Origin: Catenaria anguillulae PL171
Lineage: Eukaryota; Blastocladiomycota; Blastocladiomycetes; Blastocladiales; Catenariaceae
NCBI GenBank assembly: GCA_002102555.1
Contig: MCFL01000104.1
Location: 1 to 64,000 of the forward strand
Direction of reading: 5' to 3'
Length of the DNA stretch: 64,000 nucleotides
The position numbers and the translations under genes were made by a program. The notes below the pieces were generated by a model that worked only from the letters and a program-made list of their open reading frames with translations, did no database searches and was not told where the DNA came from. Of the stretch, positions 1 to 10,928 are shown piece by piece; position 1 is the first letter of the stretch; each line of letters starts with the position of its first letter.

Positions 1-776
1 GCCCGTCAGTCTGCTCCAAGTGGCAATGCATGTGGCTGGGAAGGCGACGCGTCAAGCTGTGAACGCGTTCCTAGTTCATACAAGCCACCGCCTCAATACG
101 TCAAGCCGGCGCATGTGCAGGGGCTGCCCTTTGTGCTCATGCCGTGCATGATCACACGACTTTGCTTTGGCTTTTGTGTGGGGCAGGGAACGAGACAGTT
201 GGATCGGAGGTCCTAACCGAGCGAAGATCAATGGATCGCTGACTGGTCGAAGGCTCGTGAGACATGAAGTGCGGCATCGAAGCCTTGACATGTCAGTCCA
301 TCGTATCTCCCGTCAGATCGCAAAACACAGACGATCCCCAGTGCACTGATCTTTCTTCCTTGTGGGAAAACGGATACATTGTGCGGCTCGCAGATATGCA
401 TTCATGGAAACAAACTCATGCCACTGGTCCTGGCACTTTGGCTCGATCAATCGCAGGCCCGTGGCATTCCACAGCACTGATCACAATGTTTCCGGGTCAG
501 AAACTAACGCCAGAGTGTCTGGGAAGAGATCTCTCACTCCCATCGAGCCCGGCTTGGAAGAACAAATGCGCTCACAACCAGCAGAATGGTTTGCCACGAC
601 AAACGTGATCTCTCAAACCCACCGAAAACCACCTCGTCAACATCATCTCCCGCCAATCATCGAAACATACATCCGCTTCAAGGCCACAAGCGACAAGCAA
701 GGCAAAAGAATCAAGCCCACAAGTTACCCAAACAACCGCAACTTTCACATTCTTATGGATCCACTCGACCATCCCG
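1..776. other. No gene recognised at left edge
   Basis: Several frames are open for 60-145 codons on both strands, but none has recognisable protein character or a supporting splice pattern. It may hold the 3' UTR of the COA8-like gene and the flank of a gene beyond the left edge. Confidence 0.4.
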
Positions 777-1392
777 TCAGCATTCGCTCCAGGCCCTAAG
801 CAACGGACTTGACCCGCCTCTGGCTCCACCAGCTTTCATGCCGAGCGAGCACAGCTTGACCAATCGCGCAATCCACTCCCAATAGTACGCCGTTTGGTCC
901 TGGTGCCGCTCATCCAAGAAGATCTTGTAAAACTCTGCTCGATCTTGGTCGGTCGCAGGCCGATCAAACCGTTGCACAATCGAGTCTTCAAACTGTGCAA
1001 GCTCGGTAAAGTATTGGTGGTTGTTGATTTGCCACTTTTCGCTATGCCATTCCATGGTTGATTGCCAAAAGTGCTTGAATTCAGCTGTCTGTGCCCATCG
1101 CATGTGTGAGTGGAAAACGGAAAGGACCAGTTGCCGGGAGACGTGGGAAGCAACACACCTGCGGAGTGTCGGTAGGCAGAATTGGTACTTGGATGGGGCG
1201 AATGTGGGATTCCGGGTGTGGTGGGCCCATGAGCCAACCGGCGGGCTGAACAGCAGCAGAGCCGCCGTCATCGTTGACGAGTGGGAGTGGTTTTGGGCGG
1301 GTGGCCAAGTGGCGGACGGGTGCCAGGAAGGTCCTGGCGCTCGACGCGGCCGATGCGCGAGCCAGTGCCAAAGGTTTTATTGCGTGGTTCAT
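777..1392 (-). CDS. COA8: COA8/APOPT1-like mitochondrial cytochrome c oxidase assembly protein
   Basis: Two exons, 1392-1159 and 1088-777, joined in phase 0 across a 70-nt GTGTG..CAG intron give 181 residues. The first ~40 residues are rich in Ala, Ser and Arg with few acids, as in a mitochondrial presequence. The family motif follows: GWLMGPPHPESHIRPIQVPI corresponds to the 'GPP.P.S.LRPI' core of COA8. Exon 2 carries the expected helical part (FWQSTMEWHSEKWQ, then EFYKIFLDERHQ.QTAYYWEW). Known family members act in the mitochondrion, protecting and assembling cytochrome c oxidase. The last ~20 residues are Gly/Ser-rich and match nothing I know. The ATG at 1392 is the first in frame before the presequence. 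Assignment rests on motif recall. Confidence 0.75.
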
Positions 1393-1902
1393 TGCGGATG
1401 ACGACAGGCATTGTCCAAACTTCTGTTGTCTGTGCACACGTTGAGTTGTGGAGTCAAGCATCTGGGTTGCCGATCCAGTTGACTCCGATCCGGCGCGGCT
1501 GGCGGTGGACGCAAACCATGTTCCCACGACGACGGTTGCCGGCCGCTTCTGAACCTGATTCACCCACCATCTTCGTGGACACTTGCCATGATTGATGTCC
1601 TCTCGCTCAATGCATTTTCGACACACATGCAGTAAGCAGACAGCTCGCCCATAGTTCACCATGCTCCGGAAACCACGTCCAGCATCGTACACATGACTTC
1701 ACCATCTTCAATTGCTGTTTCGTTTGCAACGCTTGACATACCTTGGCGTCCATGTCGTGCTTGACTTTCCAGGGCGTCTAGCGCCCCGAGACCTCCTCGG
1801 GAGCTGCTGTATCCACACGAGTTTGGATTGCAAGATGGATCATCATCAACAACACGCAAACCACGGCCGCACAGTGCTTCAGTGCTGAAACGCCGGACTT
1901 CC

Positions 1903-4721
1903 ATGCAGCCACTGTACGAGGACGTGGATTCAATGGCTGCGTCGGCTGCGCTGGATACGGGCACGTCGGAAATGGATTCTGCGATTCAATGTGCGTATGC
2001 TCGTTGCCCAAATGGAAGATTGGCAACAGGATTTGACATGGAAGCCCACCTCCATGGATGCCTAACTAGCTGGCATGTTTTCGACAACCTTTCGCGCGAG
2101 TTCCGAGCCGGCGCTACTGGTTGAGCTGGAGAGGTTTATTCGGCGCGAGCTGCAGGAGCTCGGTGGTGAGCAGTATGGGCGTTTCGTGACTTTCATCGGC
2201 TGTCGTTCCATCATGATACCTTACCAACTATCACAATTTCCCTAGTCTCCCACCGGGCGACCCAACTCGACTATCGGTCCACAAGACGGCCTTCCGTGCG
2301 TTCCACCATCAATGTACCACCTCTGCACCCCGTTCATTAGTGGGAATTCTGCTACTGCTTCATAGAAGCATTCATTCAAGACTTCAAGTCCTACTCGCAT
2401 GTGCTGAGCGCCATCAAACTCGAGTATGACCGATTCATTGAGCGTCTCGAGGCCAAAGTTCGTGTCATTCCGACCCTGGAATCACAGCTGGCGTTGCACA
2501 AGTATGAAGTAGCCGAGCAGCAAACGGCCATGGTGACGGATCTCGTGGCCAGGATTGATCAAGTCAAGTGCGTTTCGTCTATCCGCCTGTATAGTCTTGG
2601 TTTGTTCAGGGGCTGACACCATGTTCCACGGCGGCCAGAATGGAAATGGCAAAGTGGCAACGCGAAGCGGAAGCTTCCCACACTCAGGTCAATGCGCTCG
2701 AGTCCAAAATCAAGTCGTTCGAGTCTGAGTTGTTGGACAAGAACGAGCGCATCAAGGACCATGAGATGCAACTGTCGCTCGTGGCGGAAAACGAGGCAAA
2801 GTTGACGTCAGCGCTCAAGGATGCCGAGCGAAAAGTGGCCGAGCAGGCCAGCGCCATGGAGCAGTTGATGCACGAAAAGGCATTGCGTACGCTACAATCA
2901 AATGCGAATTGCAATGCATCAAGCGTGGGAATATCCGTTTGATGGAGTGCCATTGTGTAGTGGATGAGAGCTTCAAAGCCGCAAATACCAAGCTCGGTGA
3001 CCTCAAGGAAGCCTACAAGGACACTGTACCGCGATTCGAGCACGAGCTGCTGCAAGCCGAGCACGACAGCTACAAGTCACGCTTTGAGCAGCAGCGCGAC
3101 ATGACCATGAAAATGGTAATGATGCTGATTTGTTTTCCTGGCTCAAAGCCAACGAAAACGAACGCTCACACTTTCCCACTCCGATGACTGCTATGTAGCA
3201 CCAACAAATTCTCGACATTCAACAAAAGCACGAGCATTTTATCCGCGACCTTGAGAAACGCTTTGCCGAACGCCTCCGCCATGCAACGCCCGACTGGGAT
3301 TTTATCGCCAAGCGATGCACGGGCAACATTGAACCCTTTTGGACACCGTGCAGCGGCATGAACTGCAACGAAACCATTGTGACACTGATTCAACTGCTCC
3401 TCAAGGGTGGTGGGGGCGTGAAATCCGCGGCGGCCAGTGACCAGCAGCAACAGCAAGATCGGGTTGCAGATACTGGCGGTGATCCAACGGGCGTTGGCAT
3501 GTCGACACTTGCATTGGCCGGCAAGTCGGGTACTGTGGGTGCATTGGCAGCGGCAGGAAGGTCGGGAACAGTTGGTGGGCTGGCGAGCAGAGGAAACTTG
3601 GCTGGAGGTGGTGGCAAGGTGATGAAGAGCCAAATCGGGTTGGCGGGCATGGCGCCTGGAGGGTTTTCACTCAAGCAGCAGCGGCAGAATGAGGAGAAGC
3701 AAACATTCTTTGTTGGTCTTGGGTTTGCGTCTGGTATCCCACGGTATTTGCGGTACGTTCTATACTGCGTTTTGGTTTGTCTGTCGGAGACAACGAGCTC
3801 ATGCCATTCACTTTTGCAGCTGGAAGGGACGTGTCAAGAATCGCAAGCTTACGAGGAAGAACACTGTGCTCGTCATTCGCGATGTGTGGACAACCAAGGT
3901 GGCGTTTGATGATGACCGGCGGTTGCAAGACCGTGGGCCATCAAGCTTACCCGACTACTTTTATCAGTACCTGAAGAAGCGATGGAGGTTTGTTTTCCTT
4001 CCCTGCATCGGCCTGACCGCGTCGTGAACCTTGGCTCATGAGCCTTCACTCTCCCCAAAGCACCCAAGAAGCAATCGCAGAATGGGGCTACAATATTGTG
4101 GAATCGTGTAAACAGTACAAGGAGCGCGACTGCGAATGCTGGCTCTTTCTCGACATTCTCGAGTCCCGCCTGGACGAATCGGTTTATCACCACGTCCAAT
4201 CGCTTGTTGAATCCATCCGCACTACCTTCACCCGCCTTGACGCCAACCTCAATGACGGAATCGCGTCGGGCATTGTTCCCAAGGCCATTGTTCTCTCGAC
4301 CCTTTCTGAAATGTGGAAGCACAAGGTTCCCTCGCAAATCAAGGAACTCACGACTGCCCTCGAAGCCGACCAACCTGCGGGCGACCTCATCACATACAGT
4401 ATGCTGTTCCAAGCTGCCAACCAGGGCGAGTCGGCCTTCATTGAAGCCATCAAGATGCAAGAAATGGAAGAGCGCGCGCAGTACATGAAGGACCTGGAGC
4501 AGGCCGTGTTGCAGTATCATGGTGCAACGGTGACGGCTCTGACAGCGCTCGAGTACTCGCGTGTGTTGGGCAGATTTGATGTGGACAAGAGCAAGGCTGA
4601 GGTGGACGAGTATGTGGCACGCGGGTATGGGGTGGCCGTGGAGAAGCTCAAACCCAGGGATACGATGACGATCGGCAAGTTTTTGGCCAACTTGAGCAAG
4701 GGCGTATTGCGACGAGGATGA
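1903..4721 (+). CDS. TSNAXIP1: TSNAXIP1-like cilium-associated coiled-coil protein
   Basis: Nine exons keep one frame: 1903-1990, 2070-2172, 2246-2313, 2369-2567, 2639-2886, 2961-3115, 3199-3752, 3820-3987, 4061-4721 (747 aa; the human protein is about 660). An N-terminal TSNAXIP1-type domain (RRELQELG, then RLSVHKTAFRAF, then DFKSYSHVLSAIKLEYD) is followed by coiled coil to about residue 290. A Gly/Ala-rich linker comes next, then the conserved block IPRYLRWKGRVKNRKL with NTVLVIRDVW, and a helical C-terminus (YNIVESCKQY, ECWLFLDILESRLDESVYH). The human protein binds translin-associated factor X and is expressed in ciliated and sperm cells; a role in the zoospore flagellum is inference. The first in-frame ATG is at 1903; an in-frame TTG lies at 1828. 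Its stop lies 83 nt from that of the convergent FRG1 gene. Confidence 0.82.
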
Positions 4722-4804
4722 AATCATGACAGTGCAAACAAGAATCAGATCAATTATACAACACATATACACTGATGCATCATGTCCAAGTTGTATCATG
4801 AGGC

Positions 4805-5820
4805 CTACTTGCAGTACCGATCCGATTTTGTCTTGCTCCGTCGGTCCAACAGGGTTTCCGCCAACTTGCCCTCCTTTTTGGCCTTGAACAACTCCTTCTT
4901 CTCTGCCTGCGACGGCAACAAGAGTTTGCCACCACCCCAGCTCTGAAACTTTTTCACCACCTCTGCCTCCTTGACTGCACCGGCATCCTCGTCCTCTCCA
5001 TCTCCATCCTCATTAAGCCTCCGCTTCACGTTCTTTGCCATGCGCTTGCGATACTCGTGCACGACCTCTGCCTGCACCTTTGCGCAAAACTGCTCGCAAA
5101 AGCCCACGTCTTGCTTGTCGCACCGGAGTACCCACGTAGCGCGCTTTTCGAGCGGATCCTTGACACTCAAGTATCCGCCCCACACCGACTGGAACGCAAC
5201 CAAGCCGCCTTCTTCCTCGGCGGAAAACACGGGCAGCCATTCTTCCTTTGGTCCAGCGGCCTCACTGCCACACGTGACGGCGCCCGATTTCTCGGCACTC
5301 AAGTATCGGCCCTCGGCGCTCTTGATGCTCCACCGGTCATCGCCAGAGCTGCTGCCGACAAGTTTGTGAATAATGAAGACCGAGTGTACATCGGTTGGTT
5401 CGTAAGCGGATGCATCAAACGATGGATCCACATCTTGGGCCGGTGGTGCATGCAGATACTCGTCGAGTGGGCGCATGATGGCGTGCGGCGAGTCGGTTGG
5501 ATTGTAAAGCGACGAGGGCACGGAGGAGCCAGGGAACAGGATCACGAGCGGGCCTTCGAGATGGTCAACGTGCGAAGCCCGTGCCCATCCTGTTTCGGGC
5601 AGCGTGTCACGAGACGTGGACGAGTCGGATTGCTCATGCTCCGAGTGGCTGCGCTTCTTTTTCTTTGACGATGATTTCCTGTAGTCATGACGATATGATG
5701 GTCAGTCTTTGTGGTGAAATACACAGTTTCCGTTTCGTACGATTTGGAAGGTGTGTCCGACGGATCGCCCTTGAATGTGAGCTTTTTGCCGAGGCGGCCG
5801 GATTTAGAAGACGATGACAT
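4805..5820 (-). CDS. FRG1: FRG1-like protein, fascin-fold nuclear RNA-associated protein
   Basis: Exons 5820-5741 and 5678-4805, split by a 62-nt GTACG..CTACAG intron in phase 2, give 317 residues. Features in order: a Lys/Ser-rich basic stretch (SKSSSKKKKRSH) that looks like a nuclear signal; the FRG1 beta-trefoil region (HSVFIIHKL, SAEGRYLSAEKSGAV, EEWLPVF, SVWGGYLSV); and the hallmark C-terminus KKFQSWGGGKLL followed by ETLLDRRSKTKSDRYCK, nearly the same as in animal FRG1. Family members sit in the nucleus and nucleolus, bind RNA and actin, and associate with spliceosomes. A short acidic run (EDGDGEDEDAG) interrupts the fold near residue 255. The gene converges on the TSNAXIP1-like gene. 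Confidence 0.92.
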
Positions 5821-6322
5821 TGGGTAATGTGGGTGCGATAATCAATTGCCGAGAGTGTCGCCGTTTTCATACATGTTTACATGGTCGAAACATCAATCTG
5901 TCGACGGTCGCGCTTTCGGACCGAGTTTTGTTGCTTGACAATTCGACGCTTCAGTCAATCAAATCGAAAGATCTCAACGGCCCTTCGATGCGTGTCCGCC
6001 CAACTAAGGCTAACGGACAAGAATGGTAATCTCTCTCCAACGTGAGAGTCCAGTTTGCCGCTCGTCGTTCGGACCGTTCTTTCTGTGCTTCAGCCCACTG
6101 TGCTTCAGCCCACCGTGAACAATCGACCGAGTTGAAATGCAACCTATATCGATTCAATCTTGGCCAGCCCAGCATGGAAAAAGTCAATCAGTCGAATCTT
6201 TACCCAGCTCGTTGTTTCTCTGTTGATCCAAGCAGGCTCCATGTTTAACTTGCCCAATAGCGACGTTTAAATGACACAGGAACAAACAGATGCGGAAAGG
6301 TGAAAGCTGAAGTGTGTGTATG
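5821..6322. other. Intergenic; one 15-nt perfect tandem duplication
   Basis: No coding frame is convincing. At 6083-6112 the 15-mer ctgtgcttcagccca occurs twice without a gap. The left part is the upstream region of FRG1. Confidence 0.5.
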
Positions 6323-7036
6323 TCACAATATGGGACAAAATACAAAATAGAAACAAGCAAACGGAAGCACTCGAGTTTGAGAGCTTGCTGTCAAAGCCGG
6401 AACCAAACAGGATGGGTGCCCATACATTCCACACCTCAAATGTGTTGGGAGGCCATTCTCCTCCCCTCGCGCGCACTTCCTCAATCCCGAGTCGCTGTAC
6501 CCCTGGTTCACGACATTCGTCGTGAAGTCGACCTTGCAGAAAACCGCCACCCAGTCCACATGGTCCATTCGATTGGACACCGCCCGACCATTGATGCCGG
6601 CAATCTCCCGAGTCCGCGACAAGGAGCACTCAATCATGTCGGTTCCTGCGGACCGCTGCTCGGCCGTGACTGCTGACACGGCGCCGGCGTATTCAGTTTT
6701 GAATAGCTCAAGCAATACACGGTGCGGCTCATTTTCGGAATCAAAAGGTACGGAGGTCGGCATGGGCACGCCAGATGTCGTTGGTTGGGGTGGGTACAAA
6801 ATGGTGGATGGCGGCGCCGAGGTGAATGACCCAGCCGCAGTCATCAATCCCGCTTGCGACTGGTACAGTTGCGTTGACGGTTCCGCCGAGGTGAATGGAG
6901 ACGGAGACAGGAATGACTGCATTGGTGGCCTTGTTGTAGTTGTGGCGGCCGAGCTCGTGGGTGCAATGAATGCATGAGGGGTAGGTCGAGGCGACGTGAG
7001 CAATCCACGGGCGAGCGGCGGGTTTGTTGCCAACAC
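6323..7036 (-). CDS. Uncharacterised ORF, Pro/Ser/Thr-rich, sharing an exon with its neighbour
   Basis: Open for 237 codons. The first ~100 residues are low-complexity Pro/Ser/Thr (TSSAATTTTRPPMQSF). Then comes HRVLLELFKTEYAGAVSAV, copied from or to the neighbouring gene (HRVLLELFKTEYASAVSAV at 7986-8071). The rest matches no family I know. The start may be an exon boundary rather than a true ATG, and the ORF could be the 3' end of the larger gene to its right. Because the shared segment is the only clearly protein-like part, this may also be a decaying duplicate. Confidence 0.35.
   Translation of the reverse strand: MLATNPPLARGLLTSPRPTPHAFIAPTSSAATTTTRPPMQSFLSPSPFTSAEPSTQLYQSQAGLMTAAGSFTSAPPSTILYPPQPTTSGVPMPTSVPFDSENEPHRVLLELFKTEYAGAVSAVTAEQRSAGTDMIECSLSRTREIAGINGRAVSNRMDHVDWVAVFCKVDFTTNVVNQGYSDSGLRKCARGEENGLPTHLRCGMYGHPSCLVPALTASSQTRVLPFACFYFVFCPIL
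6663..6748 (-). repeat. 86-nt duplicated exon segment, copy 1
   Basis: About 86 nt match 7986-8071 in the same orientation with only scattered differences. The encoded peptide (LLELFKTEYA.AVSAV) is kept, so the copies were selected as protein or are recent. Confidence 0.85.
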
Positions 7037-7271
7037 AGTTGCTTGGCCTGCTGGAAAGGACGAGGAGAGTGCTTCCTTGCCAGCGAAAACAGAAACAAAG
7101 GATTAGCGTCAGACGAGAATTCACCGGTGGCATGAAAACAATGCAAAGTACAAGTTTGCTGTGTCGTACTCGTCTATGCCGCCATTGTCATCGGAAAGCC
7201 CTGTATCGAGAACCAGGTTTGGTTACCAAATCCGGAAAAAGGGACAGAGAATGGGGTGATTGAGCATACCA

Positions 7272-9059
7272 TCAAGTCCACCGACATCCATTTGTTGAGC
7301 CTCCTCTTCCTCACTCTCGCCGCCCTGCTCTGGGGCTGGACCACCCACTCCGGCCACATCGGAACCAAGTCCAAACTCGCGGTTGTATGGCCAATCCTTG
7401 ATCGACCCGGATGCAAGACAAAAGCGAGTATGATACCTGCGATTGCCTCCTTGACAGCATCGAGTGTAGGAAACTGAGCGCGCGGGATTTAACTAGATAC
7501 CAAGCTCTCTTGATAAAACGTTGCGGTATCAAAGCGGAGCCGGTGCCAGCAGCGAAGATTTCGCAGGATGATGGCGGCCTGAGGCGAGTTGGCAAGAAAT
7601 GCCAATGCGCTATCGACCCGAGTCCATTGATCCTTGTTCACCAAGCCGCGCAATTCTCCAATGCCGTCGACCATGGGGTTTAACTCGACAACCATGTACC
7701 GCTAGTTCCACGGCATACACAAAAGGGTCGGTAAGCAGCGCATTGCAGAGATGCCCGTGAAGAAAGATGACGCACAATCAATGCCGCACGGTCAACCTCC
7801 GCTTGGTTTGTGATCCGATTAGCGACTCGATGAAGTATGGCGGCATACTTAGTCGGCGACTCGGTGGCCTTTTTGGCGGTCTGTGAAAGAGATCCAGTCA
7901 GCAGTTTGAAAACAAAGCCCTCGACCATAGGCTGACGAGGAGATTAGCCTGTCTGGTTCAATGGAGACATACCCGGACAATTTCGGCCTTGACTGCCGAC
8001 ACGGCGCTGGCGTATTCAGTTTTGAATAGCTCAAGCAAGACCCGGTGCGCCTCATTGTCAGAATCAAAAGGCATGGAGAAGAAGATTTCCCATAGGTTTG
8101 GCAACTGTGGAAAGAGGGCGCAGGTGGTCAGCAAATGGCAACGGTGGGTGTCAGCTTAATGCAAGCATACGATCGCGGCTTTCATCTTCACGTTTTCGTA
8201 CGACTCCACATCGGGTTTGTGGACGTTTACCTTGGCGAGGAAACGAGTCAGTTGCTATAATTGTAACCAAACGTCAGTTGGCAATGAAACCTCGTTGCGA
8301 ATCGTGGAGCAGATCTGGGTCAGCGTACCACTTGTTTTCGGGTGATATCAGCATGACTCCTCATCGCCAGCTCGGCACGATCCATCACCAAGCGAAAATC
8401 GGCCAGATCCCTTTCGACCTTTAAAGTGCGAGCATACTGCATGGCCGCCTTTTCGTGGAGCGATGCCTGCAGGTGTGGACGAGCGACGTCAGAGTGTAGA
8501 ACAGGCAACCATTCGCTGATGAATACCATGTTCTCGAGCGAAGTCTTTGATGCGCTTGCGCTCCAGAACAAAGAGCTTCATTGATGCCGGCGATTTGAAT
8601 CGCTGCGTCCGATTGCTGATCTGGGGTGGCGACGGCCGAAGCAAGATGGCATTGGCATGGTCCAGTTTGACTTGCGCGGCTTGTTCGGCTTCTTGAAGAC
8701 CAGTGAGGGATTCGAGTCGAGCAACGTCCCGGTCGAAGTCGTGGGCCAGCAGATCGGATGTGAGCTGGTGGGCATGGACTTTGCACAGCGGGTAATAAGG
8801 CTTGGTCAGGAGCGAAAGTTGAATTGGCGATGAGGCTAGTGCCGGGCTCAAAGGAATGGCCAGACTCGGAGAAGGCGGAGGCGGTGGAGGAGGAGGATCC
8901 ACAGGCGCCTGCTTCGGGGGCAGCGGTAGCAGACAATGGCGATAAAGCAGGATCATGATTTGGAGCAAGACTGGGGCCAAGGGTTGGTCGCCTTGGCACG
9001 GCATGGGGTGTCTTGAGATGGGTGGTGGTGAGGGGGTCGGCGAGGGAAGCGGTGGACAA
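7272..9059 (-). CDS. Uncharacterised multi-exon gene, helical, Pro-rich N-terminus
   Basis: Exon-like stretches on the minus strand share short GT..AG introns. From the 5' side: a Pro-rich start (about 8900), LTKPYYPLCKVHAHQL and LQEAEQAAQVKLDHANAI (about 8640-8800), QYARTLKVERDLADFRL (about 8400), QLTRFLAKVNVHKPDVES (about 8230), LPNLWEIFFSMPFDSDNE with the duplicated segment (7986-8110), MVEGFVFKLLTG (about 7900), LVNKDQWTRVDSALAFLANS (about 7600) and an acidic GGESEEEEAQQMDVGG (about 7300). The content is mostly amphipathic helix. I recognise no family. Exact joins were not resolved, and the start at 9059 is only the first ATG of an open frame. Confidence 0.45.
7986..8071 (-). repeat. 86-nt duplicated exon segment, copy 2
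   Basis: Partner of 6663-6748. Here the segment sits inside a well-formed exon bounded by a CCACAG acceptor and a GTATG donor, so this is probably the original copy. Confidence 0.85.
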
Positions 9060-9310
9060 TTCCGACGAGTGGAGAGGATGTTATAGACATTGATTGACAC
9101 TAGTATAAGTAAGTATTAATATTGATTGTTGATGTTCATCACAAGTATCCACAGGCACAGCGGCCAGTGATGCCAAAGCCGACATTTTGACATGGGGTCT
9201 GACAATCAACGTTAACATTACGAGCCGTTACCCGCCCGTCATGATCACACCATATGGTTTGCCATGTCATGTGGCAATATATTAATATTTGTCACAATCA
9301 CAGGACCTCG

Positions 9311-9784
9311 TTACAACATTCTGCACTTTGCGGGGGTTTTGGGCATATACTGTGTCCAAGTTGTGAGGACTTTGATTCCGCTCTGGGAGGTTGCTTGTGA
9401 GAGAGCCACATACATCTGGCCACGGGAAAAGACTTGATCAGTCATGAAGATCCCAACGGCAAAAAGAGTCTGGCCTTGTGACTTGTTGATTGTCATCGCA
9501 AATGCCGGGGCAACTGGGAACTGACGGCGACGCATCTTGAATGGCAATGCCAGGAGACCTTCAGTGAGCTCTTTGGGTGGGACAGTGGTAGTTGGTGATG
9601 GTTGCGTTCGAGTGGGCACACTTGAGGAGGTCGATGCGGGCAGAGACGTCTTGCGCTTCTTCTTTGCATCCGACGGATCAGAGGCACTTGAATGGGTGGA
9701 AGCAGAAGTCTGACTGCGTGAGTATTTGGTGTCGGGTACGGCGCCGCCTGTTGGCGGGCCGATGCAGCGAGTTGCCTTGTCCAC
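9311..9784 (-). mobile_element. Helitron/Pif1-type helicase C-terminal remnant
   Basis: The last ~60 residues of this 157-codon ORF are the end of a Pif1-family helicase: FPVAPAFAMTINKSQGQTL (motif V/VI region), then VFSRGQMYVALSQATS and the terminal GIKVLT. That block is typical of Helitron RepHel proteins and of stand-alone Pif1. The ~95 residues before it are Ser/Thr/Pro-rich and not helicase, so the domain is detached from its Walker A/B core. Helitrons are rolling-circle DNA transposons that often leave 3' fragments and capture host exons. About 80 nt past the stop (minus strand) lies gacgggcgggtaacggctcg, reminiscent of Helitron 3' ends. A truncated stand-alone helicase cannot be excluded. 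Confidence 0.65.
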
Positions 9785-10928
9785 CCAGGCCGTACAGGAG
9801 TCGGCGGCGGCGGCGGCGACATGTGGGCGCGGAGAAGGGCCGCTTGTGGAAGCTCGGGCATGGGCATGGGCATGGGCACGGGAATGGGAACGTGGTAGTT
9901 TGCCAATGACGTCGGGGGCGTGTAGTAAGGATCAAACTTGGGCATGGAGTTGGGATTCGGCGTGATTGGGAAGCCGATGTGGGAGTGGGCCAGCACGGCC
10001 AGTCTCCTAGTGCAATGCGGGTCTCCGACTGGAAAAGTGAGAAGCATGAGAAGTCTTGGCAAACAATGAAATCAAGTCGAAAAAAAGTCAATGCAGTTTA
10101 CCCACCAATGGTATCGGTTGACATGACGTGTCCGAGGAAGGTAAGTAACATCCAACGAGAAATTGTCTCCGCCGTGATCATCAACGGTCCCAGTATTCGA
10201 GCCAAATGTGCCCCAAACGCGTCGTGCATGACGTCAGGTGGGCAACGGCAGCAGCCGTGAGCGAGTGCAGGGTCAAATCAGCCGGCCGCCACTGGGAGTA
10301 ACGAGTGGACGGCGAAGTGCAATGGGCTGCCGCCTGCCGTGCGCTAGAATGGGCGGCCAAGAGCCGATATCGATCAAGGTCGGGGAGGGCGCAGATTGGG
10401 ACGGGGGGAATGCATGAGACGGTGTTGTGTGCGTGCGCTGTTTGCGTTGAGTATCATAGGCCCGGATCCGAGGCAGCAACGGCGACCCGCATGCTGGCCG
10501 CCCAAATTAAGTAAATGGTTGCAGCTGCCGTCGGGCCCGGGCCGCAGATATAGGTATGGCAGGCGATCGAGCAAGCGAGCGGCGGCGACGGTATCGCGGT
10601 CCGCCGATCGAATGCAGCGTGGCCCTGAGCCCCAAGCCGCAGCTGGGGCGACGACGAGCGTGTGCGTGTGCTGGCGGTGATGTCAGCTGCATGTGCGTCC
10701 TGCCCTTGGCCTGTGTGACTTTGTGTATGACGTGTGCCTTTCTTGTGGCAACCCTTTCGTTTCATTTATGACAGCCCAAAGTAGAAGAGCACTCCGGACG
10801 GGTGTTTGTCTTTCCTTGACGGCCGCGGGACGCACGGGAAGAGCGAGGAAAGAGATCACGAGAATAGCCAACCAACATGAGGGCAAAGCGAGTCAACGGT
10901 GGAGCATGCAGACATATGACAAGAGTCG
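9785..10928. other. Low-complexity, GC-rich stretch without a firm gene
   Basis: A minus-strand Pro/Met-rich frame (MPKFDPYYTPPTSLANYH then a Pro-Met run) lies at about 9790-9945. It is driven by imperfect gggcat hexamer repeats at about 9856-9890 and a cgg run at about 9803-9818. It may be a 5' exon of the helicase-tail ORF. From 9950 to 10928 no frame on either strand is convincing. Confidence 0.4.

Noticed and set aside
362-799. 145-codon plus ORF near the left edge
   Set aside because: Composition is random-like, and it overlaps the 3' side of the COA8-like gene.
3873-4799. 308-codon minus-strand ORF over the TSNAXIP1-like 3' exons
   Set aside because: It is antisense to conserved exons 8-9 and has no family character.
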